Origin: Pectinophora gossypiella
Taxonomy: Eukaryota > Arthropoda > Insecta > Lepidoptera > Gelechiidae
Reading direction: 5' to 3'
NCBI RefSeq assembly: GCF_024362695.1
Contig: NC_065421.1
Coordinates: 11,718,598 to 11,782,597 of the forward strand
Length of the DNA stretch: 64,000 nucleotides
Numbering within the stretch: the stretch's first letter is position 1; each line of letters opens with the position of its first letter. A program made the translations under genes and the position numbers. Shown in pieces: positions 1-12,300 of the stretch. The notes under the pieces were generated by a model. It did not search any database, was not told where the DNA came from, and worked only from the letters and a program-made list of their open reading frames with translations.

Positions 1-99
1 TAATGGGCCGACAGCGATAAGCGATGAAGCCTACCGCAGCGCGCAACACGGAGACTCAGTTTTACTTACTTCCAAACCGGCAGTAAATCATTGCTTATT

Positions 100-389
100 C
101 ATCATCATCAACCCATTAACGTCCCCATTGCTGGGGGACGGGCCTTCCCTATGGATGGATAGGGAGATCGGGCCTTAAACCATCACGCGGGCCCAGTGCG
201 GATTGATGGTTATTAACGACTACTAATGCAGCCGAGACCAACGGCTTAACGTGCCTTCCGAAGCACGGAGGAGCTCGAGATGAAAACTTTTTTTTTTTGG
301 TCACCCATCCTATGACCGGCCTTTGCGAAGTTTGCTTAATTTCAACAATCGCAGACCGAGCGCGTTTACCGCTGCGCCACCGAGCTCCT
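100..389 (-). mobile_element. SINE-D, full copy with 11-bp target duplication
   Basis: Flanked by CATTGCTTATT at 89-99 and 390-400. The head (right end) carries a tRNA-like start and a 5S-rRNA-like segment; the tail is a GAT-type simple repeat. Confidence 0.85.
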
Positions 390-400
390 CATTGCTTATT

Positions 401-3400
401 ACGTTTGCTTAAAGTATACTTAGTAATACTAATGTAAACAAGAAACCGCATGTCAAAGACCTCATAACAAGATCTTACCTCTACACATATCCTTTTACTA
501 AGGCTTCGCTTCCCATTCAAGGCTTGCACACATCTTGCGGTTTTTGCATATAAAGTATACTTACATTATTAGAATGAATATATGTTAGTGGTTTGCGGCC
601 TTATAACTTTATAAAGCACACCAACGATAACTTACCACCTCCATATCCTTTTTATCTAAAAGACTTCGCTACCTAAGCTTGCATAATATGCAAAAAACAT
701 ATAAGTAAGTCACTTAACTCTTAAAGTCACTTAACTCTTAATATCTTGCTTCATCGTTAACAGCGTTATCGCTCCCCATTTGTCCAGCCAAGTAGGTAAT
801 AAATGTCATCGGAGACAAAATTACGCAGAAGGATTGTCAACAAACACCGTTAATGAACATTCTGTTGCTTTGACATATCTTATTGTAGATTTGCCGCAAA
901 TAGCATTAACTACTTGACCAGAAAAATGGGGAGCGTTGAGAGCTCTCCCCCGATACAAATTTTAAGACAACAGGCCTGAGGGTACACGACTCTAATGAGC
1001 CGATAGAGATAAGCGCTGAATAAAGGAGGGGCTAAGCAAACACTGCTAATAAATAGAGCCTATGGTTAACCTCTTTTCAGAATAAAAACTTTTATAGTTG
1101 CAAACTCCTTTAACACTTGTCTGTTTTAAAACAAATAATACGTCATTACGACATTACTTGTCAGGAGTACAAAGTGGATGTTGTGTTTACGATTTTTACT
1201 ATGAATATGAGGGTGAGTTCGTCCTTTTTAAAGATTCCGAGATAATTTTGTACGTGTTTTTACAATTATATTCACTCAATTTAAAACTTAGCTACTTAAC
1301 TGTTACCTACTGTTTTTTTTTTAATACGTGGTAAATACAGAACCAAAGATAGGTACAGAACAAAAACCCAAAAAGATCTACCTAGAGGAACTACTTAATA
1401 ACTACAGCCTTTTCTGATTTTCCTTCCGGCCAAGTAGGTAATGCAATGTGAACTAAATCTCAAGGCACGTTAAAAAAATCCGATTCCCTATTTTTTAGAT
1501 CATATAGTGAAAACCATCAAAAGCAAAATTTTATATCATTAGTTTTTTTCTTCTAGGTATGAACGGGACATGTAAAATATTAAAAATAAATTCTAAGTTA
1601 AGTGCCTACTTAAATAGCACCTTAAAATTAGCGAAAAATAAATCCCTAGTATTAAAACTCGTTATCTCTAACATCACAAGTAACCTAGCTCGTCTACCCA
1701 CAGTCTGCGCCCACGCATGGCTGCGCGCGACAACCTGTCAATTGCAACAAGCATATTGTTCTGTCCCGCTTCCGGCATTGGACGGGACAATACCATTCTT
1801 GAAGAATGACTTTAATATCCGTAATAGTCGGACTTCTTTTTTTTTTTGGGAATGAGTTTGTCGAAGATATGATAATATAATAGACATGATAGTCCATACA
1901 CAAAATTCTCTCTCTCTCTTTATTTAAGAGCTCTTGTCGGTGGAGTAATCGCCTTCATTACTCCATAGATAGGGCGTGCCCCTGATGCCGGGCAGCAGCG
2001 GTATCAGTACTGGTTGGAGGCCGAGGAAATGGATTCTGGTAGGGCTCTAGCTAGAACATCACCGATTGAGAAATTGGTCGGTGTACTGCGGAACGGAAGG
2101 CGATTGGGGCAACCACCGTTCTACACGCCCTATCTATGGATACACAAAATTACTCTTACTTAATTAATTACCTACTTACTTATTTGTACTCTCTTGTGTA
2201 AGTTGTTTTTATTACTTGTTTTATTGAAGTTATGTGTTATTCCGTGTTTTGTTTTTTTATCTGTTAATGTGGTGTACCTTTATAATAAAAGTTTCTTTCT
2301 TTCTTGATAATCGGAGTCATTTGCAGCCATTGAGTAACATGAACCTCCGGCGGACCGGAGTTCACAGCTGATTGCTCTTGGAAATTTTCCTAAAAGATAA
2401 TATAGCACTTTAAGTACAAACACGCAGGATACTTATATCAGATTGCAGTTTTTACTAATACCGCTGCCTTGACCATTATATACGGCGATACCGCTCACCA
2501 CCTATCACGTTGGTCTAACTGAAAGCTCGGTGAAGTGTAGGTACTTAGTTCATCCTGAAAATAACAATTCAAAATAATATTTATACAGATTGTTACGTTG
2601 TTTACGTTTAAGCTGTCACCGTAACGAAAACTTTGAGGGATATTTCAGGTCGTGATTCTGAGTTAATATAAAGTGGAATTTTCCATCGCAAAAGTATTAT
2701 GATTGAAAATAATTTAAAAACACAACAATCATAATTACATACTATCATTTATTTTTAAAAATATCCACTCTGAACTTCAATTATTGTACTGCAATACAAC
2801 TGTACAATATTGTATTCATTCTATTCGTCATTCATTCGTCACTATAACTTCCTTGTCTAGAAATGGTCACATTCATGTACCTATCAGTCTTTGTAACCAT
2901 TTATCAGCTATTATACGCCTCCTTCTAATACCTAAACAAACTAAACAACTCCTAACAAGGTTTTAGTCTCCGTCTAGGAACTGAAAATGGCATTGTCTCT
3001 TATAAAACGACCTTCAGACTGAATCAAGTCTTTAGGAACCATTTTGATCGATTTGTATTTAGTATTTACGAGTGTAGGTGGTAATACACACGTCGACATT
3101 GATTGCCGATTGTTATCATGCTTCGACGTGTTACGAATGCTTCATAAGCAAATTTATGTGGAAGCTTATAATTGGCCTCATTCTAGCTTATGTTTGTACG
3201 TATTTATTTAAGATTCCGTGCTGTTAGCTTTCCTCAAGAAATAAATAATTAAATAAGTTGTATATACCACGTACAATAAAGTAATAATTCAATGGCCCCG
3301 ATTCCTGCAGACACATCCTAATTTTAATAATTAAAACACATAATAACGGGTTCTTAACGCGTTTAAATCAGGGATATGAGACTCCCGATATATCATCCCG

Positions 3401-4149
3401 TGAACATGGCACTTGCAACAGTGTCGAAATATCGGGACTCTCATATCCCTGATTTAAACGCGAGCACAAGACATTTATATACCTAAATGTCAACCGACTT
3501 TAAATAAAGTTGCAAAAAAATAAAATTATATTCAACACAAAGTACGTAAACTATCAATACGTGGAATTTCACAGAAAACATAAAAGAACAGTTCGAAATA
3601 CCTTACTAAAAACTCCGTTACATGCCCTAAAAAGCCGCGTTCATAGTATTACCGATTACAAACACCACAAGCGGTGTACTAAACTGCGACTAAACTATGG
3701 CTAAACAGCTAATTGCCATCAGTATGTGTGACACCGTACTATTACTAGAAACGCGTTAAGCAGGTCGGTTGCTTAGCCGGTATTTTGAATAATGCAATCC
3801 TGGCTCCATGGCTAAGTGGTTACATTCCTCCATTGAGCACATACCTAAATTCCAAAGCCGATGTACTTTGGTTATGTAGAAAAAATTGCTTGATAACTGT
3901 ATAGTTATTTGGTTTTTAGCTCTTGGTCCGGTTTCTAGCAAACGTATACATAAAATGTTAATATGTATTAGGAAATTGTAATGTAATACTTGGAAAAAAA
4001 TATTTTCATTTTTTACATCACACAACCGCTTTGTATCCGAAAGTAGGTGACATAGCACTCGACATAGCCAGTAGGAACAAAGTCTCCAGCTTTCCAGTGT
4101 ATAAACAAGTTTTATATTATACTTATTATTTATTTACTATAGAACACAC
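401..4149. other. No gene seen; repeats and AT-rich sequence
   Basis: Contains a GCTCCCCATTTGTCC-type repeat (768-960), half copies of MITE-T, MITE-L and MITE-F, and otherwise unassigned sequence. An upstream ZC2HC1 exon could be hidden here. Confidence 0.5.
3335..3463. mobile_element. MITE-F, short copy
   Basis: ACACATAATAACGGGTTCTT and GCGTTTAAATCAGGGATATG inverted at GATATTTCGACAC complement. Confidence 0.6.
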
Positions 4150-4295
4150 GTACGGTCACGAGCATTAATATGTACACTTTGGTACCATATCACATTACTT
4201 TTTTTGACAAATTGAACTGTAAGTCTCACTAAATGTCAAATATGTTAGTGCGACAGAGTCCTAAAGTGGGTACATTATATTGCTCATGACTATAC
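4150..4295. mobile_element. MITE-G (TIR GTACGGTCACGAG / CTCATGACTRTAC)
   Basis: About 145 bp with short terminal inverted repeats and the internal motif GTCTCACTAAATGTCAAATA. Confidence 0.75.
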
Positions 4296-4368
4296 GTATA
4301 TTACACATATGTATTTAGGTGCTCCCCAAGTCTAAGTGTCACATAACCCCACGACTAAGTATATCCCA

Positions 4369-4550
4369 ATTGGGGTAGTAGAGGTACAACCATCGCAAGA
4401 TGAACTAAGTACCCACACCTCACCGAGCTTTCTGTTAGACCAACGTGATAGGTTGTGAGATGTATCGCCGTCTATAATGGTCGAGACAACTGTGTGAGTG
4501 AAAACTGCACTTAAGATAAATTATCAACTCATTGGTGCAAGTCCTGTACC
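4369..4550 (+). mobile_element. SINE-E-like repeat ending at the ZC2HC1 candidate start
   Basis: CCAATTGGGGTAGTAGAGGT through GAACTAAGTACCCACACCTC to ATTGGTGCAAGTCCTGTACC. Shorter copies of its first half lie at 8418-8480, 10973-11040, 57716-57797 and 38860-38945 (-). Confidence 0.6.
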
Positions 4551-4556
4551 ATGGAA
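4551..4556 (+). CDS. ZC2HC1 candidate start exon (Met-Glu)
   Basis: ATGGAA is followed by a strong donor, gtaagt, in phase 0 with the next exon. It would leave a 63-nt intron that is itself open in frame. The ATG lies immediately after the end of a repeat copy, so it may be coincidental. Confidence 0.35.
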
Positions 4557-7500
4557 GTAAGTACCACGCTATTGGAGAATAAAAAAAAGTTACTCATCAT
4601 ATTTTTTTCTTGTCCACAGGCGAGATTCCAACAGAAGCAACTCCAAGAGCGCGAGCTGAAGATCGCGTCTCTGTACGAGGCCCAGCAGGCCAGGGCGTTG
4701 GACCGCGTCCGACACTCGCCCAGCAATGGCATGGTCAACGGGACCAAGGCCAGTACACCGCAGGAGGCGCAGGTCCCTGTCCACCCTGGAAAGGTGAGCT
4801 GCACTATGGATTATAACTTCAAATCAATCTGCAGTGGAGGTGGAGCAGCGTAGTGGAGTATGCTCTATAACCCCTCCGATTGTGGGAGGTCTGTGCCCAG
4901 TACTGGGACGTAATAGGCTGTTTATATAGTAAACTAATAGACAGATTCGCCCTCGTAATATCAAAATAATCTTATAACAGGGGTTTATAAGGCCACATTG
5001 AAGCGATTCATGTAAAAAGCAATATTGCTATTTGTAATTTACCGAAATTTGCTTTTATTTGCGGAAAGGTCAAATTGCAACATTGCTTTTTAGATGAATT
5101 GTTTTAATGTGGCCTTTTTAACCTCCCAAAAGTACTTTATCACTAGAGAATCAAAATAAATCAACAATAAAGTAATTAGTTCTGAATTCAAATTCTGATA
5201 CACGATAAATCTAATGATTGATGAACATGAAGATTGGCATTCGTTTGAGATTAGCATTAAGGGACATTAAGGAAATAGAAGCACTGTGCAACTGACGTTT
5301 GCCTCATTACCAGGTGCGTCAAATGTTCGAGGAGCGGCGAACTAAGGCCGGAATAGACAAGAGCTACCCTCTCCAACCTATCCACAACACAGACCGACCG
5401 GCGCCAAGGAAGGCCTTGCCCAATGGATTTACGAAGGTGACCACAACCAACTCTAGAGTGGTGGAGAAGAAGAAGCAAGTCACTGCCACCAAGCCTGTCA
5501 AGAAGACGACACAGCATGTAAGAACACCAATCCATGTTTATGGACCTAGAACCTATAAGACCGAAAAAATCAAAACATATGTATTCACATACGTATTCAC
5601 ATCTGGGTCATTCTATACAAACGTCTCATTCTAACTGTAGAGTCCCGGACTGAGAGTATTGAGACCGGAAACCGGCCCGGGCATTTGACAGACGATCATC
5701 GGCCCTCTACGTGTGAGGGTTACATCACATTACATTACATTTTAAGACTATCGAAATATTGGATTTTGTTTGATTTCCATACAAAAACATTGCATCTAGC
5801 GTAAGCGCAAAAATAAGTCTACTTATATCCTATTACTTACTTACTTATTCTAAAAAGTAAACTTGTCGATCAATGTCACGCACCCGCCGACTGACTTCTG
5901 CCCTTCGATTAACGGAAACACAGTTCTTCATGCTTTTTTTTTCGTCTGTTGCCAACAGAAAATAGAAAACATGGTGAATGGCTCCGGCGATCTCAACCAC
6001 AACCATGAACCGGACTTGAATGCTGGTAAACGAACTGTAAGTGTATCAAGTTAAACAATCCACACTGATAAACCGCTGAACCGATTTGGAGGAAAATAAA
6101 TATAAAATAAAATAGTTTTTTCCCGTCACAATCGACCGTTTCAATATCTTTGATGCTCAGATTGTGTACAAGTCTCAAGCTACCTTCAAAAGCTTCTGGG
6201 TCGCATGATAAATCCCAACGTTCTTCTAATATCTCAGATAATAAGTACAATATCAAGCCAAGCGCCTCCTAAAGCAATTCCTCGGATCAGTCATTGATAT
6301 TGTCGACATCAAAACAATATAAGACAAACGTCTCAGATAATTACTACACACTAAGATACTAAACTTACCTACTACATTACTGTTACACACCGCAGATACT
6401 TTTTTGAGCACAAAGGACACAAGCTACAGACATAAGGACAACAGATACAGAAAGGCACATATCTCTACCAGCTTCACCATACCAGCATGTTAGTGACATA
6501 GTAACGAAAATTTTGAGGGATGATTCAAACCATGTTTCTGAGTTGATATCAAGAGGAATTTTCCGTCGTAAAAGTATGGAACTGAAAATTATTTTATCAA
6601 CATTTTCATGAATTTTCCGAAAGGAAATTCCACTTGATATCAACTCAGGGTCATTGTCTCAATCATCCTCAAAGTTTCCGTTAGTGTCACTAACACCCAT
6701 ACGTACTTGTGTGGGGTGTAAGTGACATCGTAACAAATACTGACGGGGATGATACAGCTCATTATTATGAATTAATGTCAAGTGGATTTTTCCATCACAA
6801 AAGTATAGTACTTATTCAAAATTCCACTTGATATCAACTCAGAATCATGGTCTGAATCACCACCCTCAGTATTCGTTGCGATGCCACTAACACCTTTTAT
6901 GTTCCTTTTTGCATCAAAGAATTCTGAATCGTTTCCTATCCTGTCATATTTTAGCTGCCACAGAACAACGGCGAACTGATCACCAGCATCGACGCACTAG
7001 ACAAGGCCGACAACAACTATCTGTTAGAGGACGAGACCTTCCCGGAAGCGCTTGCGCCGACTCCCACGCCGAGGTCACCTGAACCCAGTGAACCTAAGCG
7101 CCCACCGAGGAGGTTAGTAGTTTTTTAATCACCTTTAATATAGGAAATAACGTGAAGTTATGTAATATTGTGTAAACAATCAAATCACCTTTAGCTAACG
7201 ACCTATGTAGTCTAGTGGTTGAACTTTGAACTAACGATCCGGAGGTCCCAGGTTCGAGTCCCGGTGGGGACACACCATAAAAAATCACTTTTTAATCCTG
7301 ATTGTTCGAAAGTAGATCATCTTACTTTCTTCGATGCCTTCCGAAGCACAAGCTTCGGAAGGCATTGATTACTACTTACTGATGAAGTAAGTAGTCGTTA
7401 CTCGAGTCATGTCAGGGGCCTTTGGCAGCTCAATAGTAACCCTGACACCAGGGTTGATGAGGTTGGTGATCCACCTCACAACCCACACGATAGAAGAAGA

Positions 7501-9278
7501 AGAGTCATAATAGTACTTATTTTATCATTTGGGTATTTCAATGATTATAATTATTATTTTCAGGAGTCCCGCAAACAGAGTCAGTCCAGTCAAAACGAAG
7601 CCTTCACCACAGCCCGTGGCGCCACCACGGAAAACCACCAGTGATAATGCTGTAAGTTTATATAATACGTAAACTCATGACTATAGCCCAATGAGGGACT
7701 ATCAACGTACCCCAAACTCACGATAGATGGCGTTGTTCACTTTTAACGTGATAATTACCTATTTTTTCACTGCTGGGGTACATAATTACTCAAAAATGTA
7801 ATGTAATAGCAGCAGAAGCATATATAAAAGTAATTAAAGCACATAATAAAAGGTTCTTACCGCGTTTAAATGGGGATATGAGACTCCCCATATCTCATAG
7901 CATAGCCCCATAGCACATAATAACGGGTTCTTACCGCGTTTAAATGTGGATATGAGACTCCCCATATCTCATAGCATAGCCCCATAGCACATAATAACGG
8001 GTTCTTACCGCGTTTAAATGGGGATATGAGACTCCCCATATCTCATATCCCCATTTAAACAATTATGATAATAACCGCGTAACATTAAAACAATGTATAA
8101 AAGTAATTGTTGCTTGCTATTTGAATCACATTATGTATTTCTATACAGCAACAACAACAACAACATCCACCAACAACAACAACAACATTCAACATTCTGT
8201 TGCTACCTATACTGGTTTTCTTTATTTTGATCAAATAGTAATGAGTGGAAGTTGTAATTGTACCTTGGTGTAATAAAAAGGGTGATCATTTATACCCAAA
8301 AACAAAGATAAAAAGATGCATATGTTTGTTATCCATGAAATTAGAAGTTTAAACGAAGAAAATACTTAACAACGCCATCTATCGTGTTTTTGGGGAACGT
8401 CGATTAGAAGGTCCGTCATTGGGGTAGTCAGAGGTACATCCATCGCAAGATGAACTAAGTACCCACACTTCACCGAGTGTTTATAGTCTTCATTAATTTG
8501 CACAATACATGTATGTATTATAGAGACTTATTATAGATAGTTATTGTACTTTTTCCTGTGTTAGTTAGTCTGTGTCCTGTCTTCAACTCTGTAATATAGG
8601 TACTTAGATATATCATTTTTGTTTATTTTTTCCGTCAAGTATCTATATATGCAGACTGAATCCTCCTCATAAAAGAGTATGATTCCGTGCTTCGGAATGC
8701 ACGAGTCGTTGATGCAACATCATTAGCCCACGCCATTTTAACTGCCTCCACTTATAAAAGTCGATAAGTACGTAAATAAAATGACAAAAAAGTTTGCATC
8801 ATTGACAAATCTCTTTTCAAGTACTGGCCACTAAAAGAAACATAATTTCGCAATCTGACACTGACAGTTCTATATTTGAAAATCAGGTTCACACTTCAAA
8901 ATCCTATCGCCAACATGCCGCTGAATTTTGTTTGAACATTGAAAATATTTTCCGAATCTATCAAAATTTTAAAAAGTGTTGACTCCCTTGTGATGGTATA
9001 GGCTGGTTCATGCAGGCTTGACCTGTTCATTTGCAGGTGTCCCAGGGTTCGAAGTCGAAAGGGGCTATGCAATGCGCTCCGGTAAGCACCCACAACCTTA
9101 CCTTACCACTACCTACATTTCCATAATTATGTCATGATTTTCTATATTCTTTCCTCTTTTTTAACAATACCTACTTAATAGCTTTAACAAAAATACTATT
9201 TAGTCCATCATTCATTCAGTGGACTTACGTTCGTTAGTGCCTTTGTTTTCTTCCCATATTCAGTCCCACATTAATGTG

Positions 9279-9311
<33 letters not shown>

Positions 9312-12300
9312 ATTAGTGTGTTTAATATTCTGAGTCCCTTCGGACTGAAAAGTGAACTCTGAGCTTGCTTAGCTTAAAACGCTTTACTTTTTAATTTTAT
9401 AGTTGGTAGTTGTGCGGTTGTAATTTATTTTGTTTTTAGTTTATTTTCCTTATTTTTATTTCATTTCCTTTCAGGTGCCAAGGAGACCTGCTGTGGTAGG
9501 TACTTTTTTTTATTTTTCCTCATTTTCTGTACGCTTGCGCCCTCACGCATATTGTCTGAACTTTTCTCAGTCACCCAATAAGGGAAACTTCTCGACGCTC
9601 TCTCTTAGTCCACCCAACTCCCAGGTACCTATTTCTGGAATAATTACAAAAACTTAAAACACTCGAACATCTAGAAAACCTCCCCTTCCATGACTTAGAT
9701 CTAATGTTTAATAAAGAAAGGACATACATACATAAACAGCCTATATACCTACGCCCCACTGCTGGGCACAGGCCTCCCCTCAATCAACCGGAGGGGATAT
9801 GGAGCATACTCCACCACGCTGCTCCAATGCGGGTTGGTGGAGGTGCTTTTACGGATAATAGCCGGGACCAACGGCTTAACGTGCCCTCCGATGCACGGAA
9901 TCATCTTACTTTTTCGGACAATCAGGTGATTCAAGCCTGAAAAGTCCTTACCAAACAAAGGACAGTCTCACAAAGTGATTTCGACGATGTCCCCATCGGG
10001 AATCGAACCCGGACCTCCAGATCGTGAGCCTAACGCTCTAACCACTAGACCACGGAGGCTGTTATAAAGAAAGGACAATCAGATTGAAAGACGCCTCCTC
10101 TAAACAGCAATACAAGGTGTCTAAAATGTGTATAACATCGCGTTTCTATGTGGCGTCGTACCGTGTGACGCCCTCAAGGTTACGTTCCCCAAAAAAATAA
10201 AGATGGCGCTGTACAGATTTTAACGTAATAATTACCTATTTTCTAATAGCTGGGGTACATAATTATTCAAAAATGTAATGTAATGGCAGAGGCATATATA
10301 AAAATAATTGTTGCTTGATATTTGGATCAGATATGTATAGAATTATGTTTCTACCTATAATGCTGCTCTTTATTTTGATCAGATTAAATTAATAATGGTG
10401 TATTTTTTTTTTTAAAGAACGTCTAGGGCCCTGTGCCGAGGTTTTTCTTGCAGCTTCTTTTCCCCGGCTATACAGGTTGTGAGAAGCTGCAGTAGTTTTA
10501 GGCGGGTGAGACGTTCGTTATGTAACAATTGACGATTCAAAGTGTAACTATGTTACTTACTGAATAAAGATATTTTTGAATTTAAATTTGAATTTGACCC
10601 AAGTTATCCATGAAATCAGAAGGTTGAACCTGGACAAATTTGTACAACGCCATCTACATTGTTTGTGGGAACGTAGCCTGGAGAGCAACTCATTCATAGA
10701 AGTAAGTACTTTCAACAAGCTTTGATCGTGCAGGGTAACTCTCGCACGACTGGGCAGATTCGCCGCACAACGGCCGCGGCTCCATCGAGTGGCGGTCAAG
10801 GCGAGCCGTGCGCCGTGTGCGGTCGGCGCTTCGCCCCCGACCGGCTGCAGAAGCACCAGGATATCTGCAAGAAGGCCAACAACAAGAAGCGGAAGCCCTT
10901 CGACGCTTTGAAGCATCGGCTTGCGGTAAGAGTCTGTAGAATAAGAGCTAGGTTCTTAAGCTTACGAATTGCCAATTGGGGTAGCCAAAGGTACATCCAT
11001 CGCTAGATGAACTAAGTACCCACACCTCACCGAGCTATGTAACCTCGTAAGGGAATATTTCTAGACACAATAGTTAAACAACAACCATGAAGCATTTATA
11101 TTAACTATAACGTAGGGACTAAGCAATGGGGCTTTAGATGTTGCTTATTAAGTTACACAATGTAATAACAATCTACCATTAAGCGACAAAATTACTAACA
11201 CCATAAATCATGTCGTGAGCGGGATTTAACACAATATGTAACATTGTCAACAGGGTACGGAGGCTGAGAATTTCAAGGCAAGCATACATTATTTAAAAAG
11301 TACATGTGGAGTCCTTGAATGCATCTCAAATGTTTTGTCTAGCTATATAAATGTTCACAGCAATTTCTATAAAACGCACGACAACTTTTTTTTACTAAGT
11401 ATCGACTTGTGGTACCTTCGCTTCACTAATCGATATGATCCACGTCGTAAGGATACAGCTTACGATTCTGGCGCGTTCGTCAAAAGATTTCATGGAATGT
11501 TGTTATTTTCTTTGATATTTCATGTTCACATAAATACTTATTGACGCTATCATCGTTCAGAACTAACCCAACCACCAGTTCAGCAAATAATGAACCTAAT
11601 AACTTGCTACATTGTACAGTGATCTGTATGAACAATTCGTTTCGTTCATTGCCTCATTAACCCAAATTTCTATCCAGCTACTCCGCATCACTCTATTACT
11701 CTATCCTCTTCGATTCATTGCTACCCTCACCCACAATTTTATCATCAACATCGCTACAACTACTTAGTATTCCTAGAGCTAACCAATTTCTACTATTTTT
11801 GACAGGGCAATCTAATCCCAACCTAAGCTTAAACCTCAAAAAACTAATCTATAAAATTGACATTCACAAAAACTTTACGATGCCAACTCGAGCCTTCCCC
11901 GACTCCGTTCTCAATTGAGGCAACCTTAAAGAATACATCAAACTCAGCTCAAAATCGCTATTCTCAGACGGCGCTTTTAGTTCACTCCACTCAACTTCAC
12001 TGGAGTAAAGTTAAGTGGATGCATGACGTTATTATTTTCTTATTATATTGGCAGCATGATATGCTCAACTCCAGTGACTAAAGTCCTCAAGTCGAGGACG
12101 TAAAAGCTAGACTTAAAATACCAAAATCCTCAGCTGAGGCCGAGTGGAGGAAGTTTCGAGTTAATATCTTAGAATACGGGTGTTAACCTAACCTCTGACC
12201 TTCAGGGCACAGAAGCCGAGCCCTTCATCAACAAGTTACGCAAACAAGCCCACACCACTGGCACCGCGTCGTCGACGAAGGTCAACAAACCACTGAACAA

